From Robiginitomaculum sp036478975 (GTDB lineage Bacteria; Pseudomonadota; Alphaproteobacteria; Caulobacterales; Maricaulaceae): a DNA stretch of 22,031 nucleotides. Shown piece after piece: positions 8,081 to 15,080 of the stretch. Position numbers and translations under genes: made by a program. The stretch covers positions 1 to 22,031 of the forward strand of contig JAZGFA010000189.1 of NCBI GenBank assembly GCA_036478975.1, written 5' to 3'. The first letter of the stretch is position 1; the number at the start of each line of letters is the position of its first letter. The notes under the pieces are model-generated. The model worked only from the letters and a program-made list of their open reading frames with translations, made no database searches and was not told the DNA's origin.

Positions 8081-8098
8081 GTGACTATTACTTAAAGC

Positions 8099-8683
8099 CT
8101 ACTCGCTTGCAACGCTCTGGGGCGGGGGGGCCGGAGCCGGCTTGCGACGCGGCGCGCGTTTACGGCGCGTTGAAGGCGCGTCCGCTTGCGCGGCAGGTTC
8201 ACTTGAAGCCGGAGCCTGCTTTGCTTTGACTTCGGCTTCGGCTTCGGCTTCAGCTTCAGCCTTAGATGGCTCTGGCCTGTTATCGCGGCGCGGCGCGCGG
8301 TCACGGCGGGGCTTTTGATTGCGGTTTTCATTTTGCGGCTTGTCGCCCTGCTCGCCGGAGCTCTCTCCCTTGGCCTTCGCTTCATTATCTTTAGCGGCGG
8401 CTTCAGCTTTGGCCGCTTCTACGGCCGGATCGACCTTAGGCTGGAGGGAGCGCATAAGGCGCAAATAATGCTCGGCGTGTTGGGAGAGGTTTTCCGCTTT
8501 CACGCGGCTACCGGCGCTTTTCGCATCCCGAGCAAGATTGGTGTATTTTTCATATATTGTCGCCGCAGAGCCGCGAATTTTTACGTCCGGCCCATTACTG
8601 TCGAGCGAGCGATTAGGGTTTTTATTATTCCCATTATTATTATTATGATTTCTACGATTATTCCGTCCGCGTTGGCGCTTCAT
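8099..8683 (-). CDS. DUF4167 domain-containing protein
   Basis: A 194-residue protein of the alphaproteobacterial DUF4167 family. The family segment is at about residues 28-85: VKIRGSAATIYEKYTNLARD followed by an AENLSQHAEHYLRLMRSLQP helix. The N-terminus is basic and asparagine-rich (RRNHNNNNGNNKN). The C-terminal half is low complexity: Ala/Glu repeats from a GCYGAA hexamer, then an Arg/Pro-rich basic end. The disordered, RNA-binding-like composition suggests a nucleic-acid-associated role, but no function is established to my knowledge. It lies downstream of prfA-prmC in the same direction, an arrangement common in alphaproteobacteria, but with a 158-bp gap that could hold its own promoter. 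Confidence 0.87.
   Translation of the reverse strand: MKRQRGRNNRRNHNNNNGNNKNPNRSLDSNGPDVKIRGSAATIYEKYTNLARDAKSAGSRVKAENLSQHAEHYLRLMRSLQPKVDPAVEAAKAEAAAKDNEAKAKGESSGEQGDKPQNENRNQKPRRDRAPRRDNRPEPSKAEAEAEAEAEVKAKQAPASSEPAAQADAPSTRRKRAPRRKPAPAPPPQSVASE
8231..8260 (-). repeat. Hexanucleotide tandem repeat coding for Ala-Glu
   Basis: Five contiguous units of TTCRGC on the plus strand (three TTCGGC, then two TTCAGC) encode an Ala-Glu repeat within the DUF4167 protein. A change in unit number would keep the frame, so the tract length may vary between strains. Confidence 0.8.
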
Positions 8684-8756
8684 GGGGCGTCCCGTCTATG
8701 GTTAAATTTAAATTGCGCTTTGCGCTGATACCGTTTCACACTGTCGGTTTGATAAA

Positions 8757-8798
8757 GCTTTAAGCGGCGTCACTTCGCGTGAGGCTCTCTCTTAAGCT
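8757..8798 (-). other. Nested inverted repeats in the prmC-DUF4167 gap
   Basis: Outer arms AGCTTTAAG (8757-8765) and CTTAAGCT (8791-8798) pair with one bulged base and enclose a TCAC-ttcgc-GTGA inner hairpin. On the minus strand this would be a branched or extended stem after the prmC stop and before the DUF4167 start. It lacks a clear T run, so it is either a weak terminator or a leader structure of the DUF4167 gene. The rest of the 158-bp gap shows only the palindrome TTAAATTTAA (8702-8711). Confidence 0.3.
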
Positions 8799-8841
8799 GG
8801 GATAACATTAGCGTGTCCGCCGCCCTTGTCTAGTGCTTATT

Positions 8842-9708
8842 TCACCCGCTACTTTGGGGCGTATCGTCACGCCTAAGCGCGGTGACAATACGGTCATGGC
8901 CAGACAAATCTTTGAGCGTGCATATATCGCCCATGCCTGTTGCCCGCAAAATATCGACCACGCTTTGGCCTTGGTCATAGCCGATTTCGAGAGCTAGCGC
9001 CCCGCCCGGTTTTAAATGCGCCGCTAGCCCAGCCGCAATCGCGCGGTAAGCTTCAAGCCCGTCCGCCCCGCCGCGCAGGGATATGTCCGGATCAAAGCCG
9101 CTCACCTCTCGCGGCAAAGCCCCCATCGCCGCGTCGGTAATATAGGGCGGGTTTGAAACGATAAGGTCAAAGGGGGCAAGGCCATTGAGAGGCGCCTGCC
9201 ATGCGCCCAGATAAAACTCACACTCCACGCCAAAACTATCCGCATTTTCACGCGCCACATTCAGCGCCGCTTGCGATATATCCACCGCAAAGCCGTGCGC
9301 GTCTGCTCGCTCGCCCAGCAGGGATAAAATCACCGCGCCGCTGCCCGTGCCAAGGTCTAATATGCGCGGAACCGAAACGTCTTTAATTAACTCCAGCGCC
9401 GCCGCGACAAGCCCTTCGGTTTCTGGCCTTGGGGTCAATACGTCATGGGTGATTTTAAAGCGGCGTTTCCAAAAATCGCGATAGCCAAGGATTTGCCAGA
9501 CCGGCTCCCCGCCAATGCGGCGCAAGGCGTAACCTTCAATCACCGTTAAAATATCAGCGTGAATGGGCTCACCCGCGCGCATTATCATATCACTATGGGA
9601 GAGGCCGAGAGCGTGGCCAATAAGCACGCGCGCGTCTAAATTCGCGGTTTCTAACTGCGCCGCCGCAAACCGCGCGGTAAGCGCCCTGCGCGCGCCGTCA
9701 ATGCCCAT
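8842..9708 (-). CDS. prmC: Peptide chain release factor N5-glutamine methyltransferase PrmC (HemK)
   Basis: Methylates the glutamine of the GGQ motif in RF1 and RF2 using S-adenosylmethionine, which speeds translation termination. The 288-residue length is standard. A helical N-terminal domain is followed by LTPRPETE (91-98), the SAM-binding DLGTGSG loop (118-124) and the catalytic NPPY (186-189). Its ATG shares one base with the prfA stop codon (TAATG at 9710-9706), so translation is almost certainly coupled: enzyme and substrate are made from one mRNA. Confidence 0.95.
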   Translation of the reverse strand: MGIDGARRALTARFAAAQLETANLDARVLIGHALGLSHSDMIMRAGEPIHADILTVIEGYALRRIGGEPVWQILGYRDFWKRRFKITHDVLTPRPETEGLVAAALELIKDVSVPRILDLGTGSGAVILSLLGERADAHGFAVDISQAALNVARENADSFGVECEFYLGAWQAPLNGLAPFDLIVSNPPYITDAAMGALPREVSGFDPDISLRGGADGLEAYRAIAAGLAAHLKPGGALALEIGYDQGQSVVDILRATGMGDICTLKDLSGHDRIVTALRRDDTPQSSG

Positions 9709-10772
9709 TAACCCGCTTCGAGCGAGGCCAGACGGTCCGCTTGGTCTTGGGCCAATAGGCTATCAATCACGTCGGACAAATCATCCCCCGCGACGATTTT
9801 ATCGAGCTTATATAAGGTCAGATTAATGCGGTGATCTGTGACGCGCCCTTGCGGGTAATTATAGGTGCGAATACGCTCTGAGCGATCGCCGGAGCCGACT
9901 TGGCTTTTACGCGCATCACTGCGCTCCGCGTCCTGCTTTGCGCGCTCCATATCATAGAGCCGCATTTTGAGAATTTTCTCGGCATTGGCGCGGTTTTGAT
10001 GTTGGGATTTGGCGTCACAAACCACAACAATGCCGGACGGCCCATGGGTCATGCGCACGGCGCTATCGGTTTTATTAACATGCTGTCCGCCCGCGCCGGA
10101 CGCGCGCATAGTATCAACGCGCACATCGGTCATGCTAAAATTAATGTCAATATCTTCGACCTCTGGCAGCACAGCAACGGTGGCGGCACTAGTGTGGATA
10201 CGGCCTTGGGTTTCGGTGACAGGCACGCGCTGGACGCGGTGGACGCCGCTTTCAAATTTCATTTTGCCAAATACGCCCGCGCCGGAAATGGCGGCGGATA
10301 TTTCCTTAAACCCGCCCATATCCGCTTCGCTCTCGGTCTGCACGTCAACTTTCCAGCCCTGCAATTGGGCGTAGCGCGCATACATGCGGTAAAGGTCACC
10401 GGCAAAAATCGCCGCTTCGTCCCCGCCCGTGCCGGCGCGAATTTCAATAATCACCGACGCGCCGTCATCCTTATCCTTGGGCAAAAGCAGAACGGCGACA
10501 TTATGCTCAAGCTCCGGAAGGGCGTCTTTAAGGGTTTGCAATTCTTCCTTGGCCATCGCGCCCATATCCGGGTCCGACAGCATGGATTCCAAATCTTCCA
10601 TTTCCGATAAATGGGACTGGAGCGCGCGCACGCCGCCGACCACATCTTTCATCTCCGCATATTCCTTAGCAAGGCTAACGATTTCATCGGTTTCACTGGC
10701 CACGCCCATGCGCGCCTCGATATGCTCGAAACGGTCAACGACTTGGCGGAGTTTTTCTGCGGGTATTTTCAT
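9708..10772 (-). CDS. prfA: Peptide chain release factor 1 (RF1)
   Basis: Recognises UAA and UAG stop codons in the ribosomal A site and triggers peptide release. Numbered from the chosen start, the stop-codon-reading tripeptide PVT is at 184-186 within HRVQRVPVTETQGRIHTSA, and the peptidyl-tRNA hydrolysing GGQ is at 228-230 in RASGAGGQHVNK. PVT fits RF1 (P-x-T); RF2 has SPF. The 354-residue product starting MKIPAEKL aligns with the usual family start; an ATG 18 bp further upstream (10790) is in frame. Neither has a clear Shine-Dalgarno sequence. It is divergent from the CDF transporter gene and heads a prfA-prmC(-DUF4167) unit. Confidence 0.95.
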   Translation of the reverse strand: MKIPAEKLRQVVDRFEHIEARMGVASETDEIVSLAKEYAEMKDVVGGVRALQSHLSEMEDLESMLSDPDMGAMAKEELQTLKDALPELEHNVAVLLLPKDKDDGASVIIEIRAGTGGDEAAIFAGDLYRMYARYAQLQGWKVDVQTESEADMGGFKEISAAISGAGVFGKMKFESGVHRVQRVPVTETQGRIHTSAATVAVLPEVEDIDINFSMTDVRVDTMRASGAGGQHVNKTDSAVRMTHGPSGIVVVCDAKSQHQNRANAEKILKMRLYDMERAKQDAERSDARKSQVGSGDRSERIRTYNYPQGRVTDHRINLTLYKLDKIVAGDDLSDVIDSLLAQDQADRLASLEAG

Positions 10773-10812
10773 GCTTGCTATGTAGCGCATTGGGCGCGCT
10801 TGTCGAGAGGGA

Positions 10813-10842
10813 TTGCCCTAATAGAATAAGTTATGCTATAAC
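10813..10842 (+). promoter_or_regulatory. Candidate promoter of the CDF transporter gene with overlapping dyad
   Basis: TTGCCC (10813-10818) and TATAAC (10837-10842) are 18 bp apart, a plausible sigma-70-type pair. The -10 lies in a GTTAT-gct-ATAAC inverted repeat (10830-10842) that could be an operator, for example for a metal-responsive repressor. The latter is inference. Confidence 0.4.
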
Positions 10843-10856
10843 AAAACATTCCATGA

Positions 10857-10896
10857 CCCGTGCCAGGCCTAAGAGTCCCGTGCCAGACCTAAGAGT
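10857..10896 (+). repeat. 20-bp tandem duplication at the start of the CDF gene
   Basis: Two copies of a 20-bp unit (CCCGTGCCAG, then G or A, then CCTAAGAGT) lie head to tail with one mismatch. They end one base before the candidate start ATG at 10898, and an alternative in-frame ATG (10853) lies just upstream, so the repeat is either in the leader or in the first codons. Confidence 0.9.
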
Positions 10897-10897
10897 G

Positions 10898-11935
10898 ATG
10901 ATAAAAGCCATGCCGCCTAACACTGATACGCCAATAAACCCCGATGATCATGGGCATAATTGCGCGCAGCCAGAACTGCATGAGGACATAGCGCGCGGAC
11001 GCGGGCGGCTCTCGGCCCCCGGGCGCATTGACCCCAATGACGCCGCGCGCATAACACGGCGTATCACCGCCTATTCCGTCGCCGTGGGCGTCATTCTTAT
11101 CGCGCTTAAATTCGTGATTTGGCAGCAAAGCCAATCCGTCTCTATCCTGTCATCGCTTGTCCATAGCAGTCTTGATTTCATCGCCGCCCTCGCCACATTT
11201 TTCGGCGTGCGCTACGCCGCCCGCGCCCCCGATAGGCTGCACAGTTTTGGCCGCGGCAAGGCCGAAGGCTTCATCGCCGTGTTGCAAGCCTGCCTTGTGA
11301 CCTTTTCCGCTGCCCATATTTTTGAGGCCGGCATAGAGCGTTTTATGTCGCCCCAGCCTGTCGCCCAAGGCGGAGCTATTTTACTAGTTATGGGCTTTGC
11401 CATAGCCATAAGCGGCTGGCTGTTAATGGTGCAAAGCCACGCCATTCGCTCTACGGGGTCCGTGGCCATTCGCGGTGACCGCGCCCATTTTCTCGCCGAC
11501 ATGGCCGCCAATATCGCCGTGGTTATCGGGGTTGGCTTTGCCGCCTTCACCCCCTTTGCCCGCGCCGATGCCATCGTCGCGTTACTAATTTCCGCATGGC
11601 TTTTATTCACCGCCTTTAGGGTCGGAGCCATCGCGTTTAATCAGCTGATGGACAGGGAGCTTCCCGATGAGGAGCGCGCCTATATCCGCGCCCTCGCCGC
11701 CCAGGACGAGCGCATATTAGAGATAAGTGATTTGCGCACCCGCGCCTCTGGCCCGCATGTGCATATTCAAATGCGCGCCGCGCTCGATACGGATTGCTCT
11801 TTGCTACAGGCCCATGAGATTATTGCTAGCGCCCAGACGCGTATCCTCTGCGCCTTCCCCGCCGCCGACGTTACCATTCATCCGGACCCGCTCGGCCACA
11901 GCCACGGCAATGCACGATTTAAGCGCGCGGATTAG
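10898..11935 (+). CDS. Cation diffusion facilitator (CDF) family transporter, probably zinc
   Basis: A cytoplasmic-membrane metal/proton antiporter that exports divalent cations. Six hydrophobic segments span about residues 55-245 (345-residue numbering), followed by the cytoplasmic dimerisation domain. The transport site residues are His89 and Asp93 in TM2 (HSSLD) and His197 and Asp201 in TM5 (HFLAD). This HD-HD pattern is associated with Zn-selective CDFs, whereas E. coli FieF has DD-HD. There are histidine-bearing tails at both ends (DDHGHNC; GHSHGN). Start choice is uncertain among 10853, 10898 and 10910; none has an ideal ribosome binding site. I chose 10898 because AAGAG precedes it, though only about 2 nt away. 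Zinc specificity is inferred from the motif only. Confidence 0.88.
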   Translation: MIKAMPPNTDTPINPDDHGHNCAQPELHEDIARGRGRLSAPGRIDPNDAARITRRITAYSVAVGVILIALKFVIWQQSQSVSILSSLVHSSLDFIAALATFFGVRYAARAPDRLHSFGRGKAEGFIAVLQACLVTFSAAHIFEAGIERFMSPQPVAQGGAILLVMGFAIAISGWLLMVQSHAIRSTGSVAIRGDRAHFLADMAANIAVVIGVGFAAFTPFARADAIVALLISAWLLFTAFRVGAIAFNQLMDRELPDEERAYIRALAAQDERILEISDLRTRASGPHVHIQMRAALDTDCSLLQAHEIIASAQTRILCAFPAADVTIHPDPLGHSHGNARFKRAD

Positions 11936-11949
11936 GCTTTCAATCACCG

Positions 11950-11964
11950 TTAATTTTTTCTTAC
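11950..11964 (+). promoter_or_regulatory. CtrA-box-like motif upstream of fzlA
   Basis: TTAA-N7-TTAC matches the CtrA consensus TTAA-N7-TTAA in 7 of 8 bases and lies 23 bp before the fzlA start. The window also encodes ChpT, the direct phosphodonor of CtrA, so the organism very likely has CtrA. Whether this site is used is unproven. Confidence 0.35.
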
Positions 11965-11987
11965 CGTCTTAGGGGCAATATACTCCG

Positions 11988-12668
11988 ATGAGAACCCTTT
12001 ACCATTGGCCATTAGACCCGCAGAGCCGTCAGGCGCGGCTGGCTCTCGCCGAGAAAAAACTCAAGTTCAAACTTGAGCTCGTCGCGCTATGGGCTCCGAG
12101 CGCGGAATTTCTCGCCATTTGCCCCGAAGCCCTGCCGCCGGCCTTGATGGACACGGTAGCGGCGAAAAAAGTGCTCATCACCACGGCGCGGGCCATATGC
12201 GAATACGCCGAAGATTTTGGCCCAGAGCGCTACCCGCTTATGCCCGATAGCCCGCATGAAAAGGCCGAAGTGCGGCGTATTTGCCAATGGTTTGACAGTA
12301 AATTCATGACCGATGTGAACGCCTATATTTTAGCCGAGCGGCTGGAGAAAATCATCGCCCGCACCGGCGCGCCCGACCCGGCGGTTTTGCGCGAAGGCCG
12401 CGAGCATTTAGCCTTTCATATGGATTATATGACATGGCTTTTAGAGGATCGCGACTGGCTCGCCGGACAGCGTCTTAGCCTTGCCGATATTGCCGCCGGC
12501 GCCAATTTATCCTGCCTTGATTATCTCGGCGAAATAAAGTGGGAGCGCTGGCCGCAGGTGAAAGCCTGGTATCAGAAACTGAAATCCCGGCCCAGTTTTC
12601 GCCCGCTTCTTAAGGACCGCATAGCCGGACTTTTGCCGCCGCGACATTACGCCGACCTTGATTTTTAA
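11988..12668 (+). CDS. fzlA: GST-fold cell division protein FzlA
   Basis: A 226-residue glutathione S-transferase-fold protein. The thioredoxin-like N-terminal domain is about 1-78 (LYHWPLDPQSRQARLALAEK) and the helical C-terminal domain about 88-210 (DWLAGQRLSLADIAAG). It ends in an extended tail, PPRHYADLDF (217-226). In Caulobacter, FzlA is a GST homologue that binds and curves FtsZ filaments and is needed for constriction; its acidic C-terminal end is functionally important. The tail and the following queG are what make me choose FzlA over a general GST. AGGGG lies 12 nt upstream of the ATG. If not FzlA, it would be a GST of unknown substrate. Confidence 0.8.
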   Translation: MRTLYHWPLDPQSRQARLALAEKKLKFKLELVALWAPSAEFLAICPEALPPALMDTVAAKKVLITTARAICEYAEDFGPERYPLMPDSPHEKAEVRRICQWFDSKFMTDVNAYILAERLEKIIARTGAPDPAVLREGREHLAFHMDYMTWLLEDRDWLAGQRLSLADIAAGANLSCLDYLGEIKWERWPQVKAWYQKLKSRPSFRPLLKDRIAGLLPPRHYADLDF

Positions 12669-12692
12669 GCTGCGCCCATTTAGGCCCGCCCT

Positions 12693-13727
12693 ATGGCGAT
12701 AATGAAAACCATCAGAAAACGCGCGGACAAGCTCGGCTTTGGCGCGCTCGGCATTGTTGATTTAACGGCCCACGAGCCGGATAACGCCCAATGGCTTCGC
12801 GAATTTATCAGCAAACATTATCACGGCTCTATGGCGTGGATGGAGGACAGTTTGGAGCGCCGCGTCCATCCTAATGCCATGTGGAGCGAGGCTAAATCCG
12901 CGATAGTTTTAGGCTTTAATTACGGCCCCGATAGTGACCCGCTCATCACAATTGGCCAGACGGGTAAGGCGACCATATCGGTCTATGCGCGCAATAAGGA
13001 TTACCATCAGCTTATCAAAGGCAAGCTTAAGGAACTGGCGGGAATTTTAGCGAGCGATACGGGGGCGGATGTTAAAGTGTTTGTAGATACCGCCCCGCTA
13101 ATGGAAAAGCCGCTCTCCGCCGCCGGCGGCATTGGCTGGCAGGGCAAGCACACTAATTTGGTCAGCCGCGAATTTGGCTCTTGGCTGTTTTTAGGGGTTA
13201 TCCTCACCGAGGCTAAATTGCCGTCCACGGTGGCGGAGACAGACCATTGCGGAAACTGCACGGCCTGCCTTGATATTTGCCCGACGCGCGCTTTCCCCGC
13301 CCCCTATCAAATCGACGCGCGGCGCTGCATTTCATATCTAACGATTGAGCATAAAGGCCCGGTGGATTTAGAGCTGCGCGCCTTGATGGGCAATAGGATT
13401 TACGGCTGTGATGATTGCCTTGCCATTTGCCCGTGGAATAAATTCGCCCAGCAGGCTAGCGAGATAAAACTGCAAGCGCGCGAGGATTTAAACGCGCCGG
13501 ATTTAGCCGGGCTTGCGGCGCTGACCGAAACCCAGTTTCGCGAGAAATTTAGCGGCTCTCCGATTAAGCGCATCGGCCACGCGCAATTTATCCGCAATGT
13601 GCTCTACGCCATTGGTAATAGCGGACGCGGGGAGTTACGCGGCGCGGCGAAGGCGCATATAGGCTCACCATCAGAAGTCGTTGCCGACGCCGCAATCTGG
13701 GCGGCGGGCAGGCTTGAGAGCTTATAA
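12693..13727 (+). CDS. queG: Epoxyqueuosine reductase QueG
   Basis: Catalyses the last step of queuosine synthesis, reducing epoxyqueuosine at position 34 of tRNA, using cobalamin and two [4Fe-4S] clusters. The 344-residue protein has the DUF1730 N-terminal cobalamin domain and a ferredoxin-like segment. Its cluster motifs are visible: Cys186, Cys189, Cys192 and Cys196 (CGNCTACLDICP), a lone cysteine in RRCISYLTIEH, and Cys239, Cys242 and Cys246 (CDDCLAICP). All expected cysteines are there. A HEAT-like C-terminal end follows. It begins 24 bp after fzlA, so the two are probably co-transcribed; an alternative ATG is at 12702. The 3' end overlaps purD by 6 bp. Confidence 0.95.
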   Translation: MAIMKTIRKRADKLGFGALGIVDLTAHEPDNAQWLREFISKHYHGSMAWMEDSLERRVHPNAMWSEAKSAIVLGFNYGPDSDPLITIGQTGKATISVYARNKDYHQLIKGKLKELAGILASDTGADVKVFVDTAPLMEKPLSAAGGIGWQGKHTNLVSREFGSWLFLGVILTEAKLPSTVAETDHCGNCTACLDICPTRAFPAPYQIDARRCISYLTIEHKGPVDLELRALMGNRIYGCDDCLAICPWNKFAQQASEIKLQAREDLNAPDLAGLAALTETQFREKFSGSPIKRIGHAQFIRNVLYAIGNSGRGELRGAAKAHIGSPSEVVADAAIWAAGRLESL

Positions 13728-14993
13728 AGCGCGCCAGCCAATGTCGCGGCGCACAAAGCCTTCGGGCCAATCAATGTCATTATCAATGGCGGCGTAAGCC
13801 TTATCGAGCGCGCCCTTTAGGGTTTCCGCCTGTGCCGTCACATTCAGCACGCGCCCGCCATTACTCAGCAAATCTCCGTCCTCAGCGCGCTTGGTGCCCG
13901 CATGGAAAACGCGCAGGCCATCGCGGCCGTCGGCCCGCTCTACGCCCTTAATCAGCGTGCCTTTTTTATAGCTCGCCGGATAGCCCGCCGCGCACATCAC
14001 CACATTGACGGTCGGGGTATTGTCCCATGCCGGAGCGGTTAATTCTGACAATTTACCCGCCGCCGCCGCAATGAATATTTCCATTAAATCACTGGTCAGC
14101 ATTTGCATCACCACTTGGCATTCCGGATCGCCGAAACGAGCATTATATTCAATCAGTTTTGGCCCCTCGGGAGTCATCATCAGGCCGGCAAAGAGCACGC
14201 CGGTAAACGGATTGCCCTCGGCCGCCATGCCTGCCACGGTCGGGTCGATAATTTCTTTCATCACCCGCGCTTGCTGGGCGGCGGTAAATATTGGAGCCGG
14301 AGCATATGCGCCCATGCCGCCCGTATTAGGGCCAGTGTCGCCCTCGCCGACGCGCTTATGGTCCTGCGCGCCGATAAGGGGCAATGCTGACGCGCCGTCG
14401 GCGATAGCAAAAAAGCTGACTTCTTCGCCGGTCATAAATTCTTCAATCACCACTTGCTGGCTCGCCGCGCCAAATTTACCGGAGAAAAACTCATCAAGCT
14501 CCGCGCGCGCTTCCTCGATAGTTTCAGGAATTACCACGCCCTTACCCGCCGCAAGACCATCCGCTTTTAACACGTAAGGCGGGGTCATGGTTTCAAGGTA
14601 AGCCTTGGCCTTGGCGGCGCGGGTGAACACGCCGTAACCCGCGGTTGGAATATTATGACGGGTGCAAAAATCCTTGGTGAAGGCTTTGCTAGATTCTAAT
14701 TGGGCGGCGCGCGCGGTCGGGCCAAAGGCGGGTATGCCAATGGCGGATAATTTATCAACAATGCCGCCGGCGAGCGGGCCTTCCGGCCCAACCACAACAA
14801 AGTCAATGCTCTCGCGAATGACGTAATCCACCAGAGCGCCCACATCTTCTGCGCCAATATTTACGCAGTCACAAACCTGCGCTATGCCCGCATTGCCCGG
14901 CGCGCAAATCAGTTTTGAAATAAGCGGGCTTTGATTAAGCTTCCACGCCAGAGCATGTTCGCGTCCGCCGCTACCGATGAGAAGAGTTTTCAT
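13722..14993 (-). CDS. purD: Phosphoribosylamine-glycine ligase (GAR synthetase)
   Basis: Joins 5-phosphoribosylamine and glycine with ATP, the second step of purine synthesis. The 423-residue length is typical. Motifs are GSGGREHALAW (7-17), GPEGPLAGG (69-77), the ATP-grasp segment LKADGLAAGKGVV (142-154), and YNARFGDPE (283-291) with metal-binding residues. The ATG at 14993 is preceded by GAGG at 5-nt spacing. It is divergent from xseA and convergent with queG; the stop codons of purD and queG lie back to back in TTATAA (13722-13727). Confidence 0.96.
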   Translation of the reverse strand: MKTLLIGSGGREHALAWKLNQSPLISKLICAPGNAGIAQVCDCVNIGAEDVGALVDYVIRESIDFVVVGPEGPLAGGIVDKLSAIGIPAFGPTARAAQLESSKAFTKDFCTRHNIPTAGYGVFTRAAKAKAYLETMTPPYVLKADGLAAGKGVVIPETIEEARAELDEFFSGKFGAASQQVVIEEFMTGEEVSFFAIADGASALPLIGAQDHKRVGEGDTGPNTGGMGAYAPAPIFTAAQQARVMKEIIDPTVAGMAAEGNPFTGVLFAGLMMTPEGPKLIEYNARFGDPECQVVMQMLTSDLMEIFIAAAAGKLSELTAPAWDNTPTVNVVMCAAGYPASYKKGTLIKGVERADGRDGLRVFHAGTKRAEDGDLLSNGGRVLNVTAQAETLKGALDKAYAAIDNDIDWPEGFVRRDIGWRAL

Positions 14994-15022
14994 AATGGCC
15001 TCAATAAAGTATTGGGAAATGG

Positions 15023-15071
15023 TTTACTGGCTAGGGCTTTACGCGATAGAGTAGCGCACGCCAACAGTAAA
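15023..15071. repeat. Inverted repeat TTTACTG...CAGTAAA in the purD-xseA divergent region
   Basis: Perfect 7-bp arms (15023-15029 and 15065-15071) are 35 nt apart in the 87-bp region that must hold both divergent promoters. They could be two half-sites of an operator. An arm pair of this length within 50 bp is not rare by chance. Confidence 0.25.
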
Positions 15072-15080
15072 GCACGCCCC

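Noticed and set aside
9900..10610. A 236-codon open frame on the plus strand opposite prfA.
   Set aside because: It lies wholly inside the RF1 gene on the other strand, has no family resemblance, and its composition is that of an antisense frame in codon-biased DNA.
11979..11984. TATACT as a -10 element of fzlA.
   Set aside because: The expected transcription start would fall after the ATG at 11988, so it cannot drive the full gene from that ATG.
14005..14577. A 190-codon open frame opposite purD.
   Set aside because: Shadow of purD, which has all its motifs; no ribosome binding site or recognisable domain.
14931..15080. An upstream extension of the xseA frame.
   Set aside because: It would overlap the purD start and adds about 50 residues without XseA family character; ATG 15081 fits the family start.
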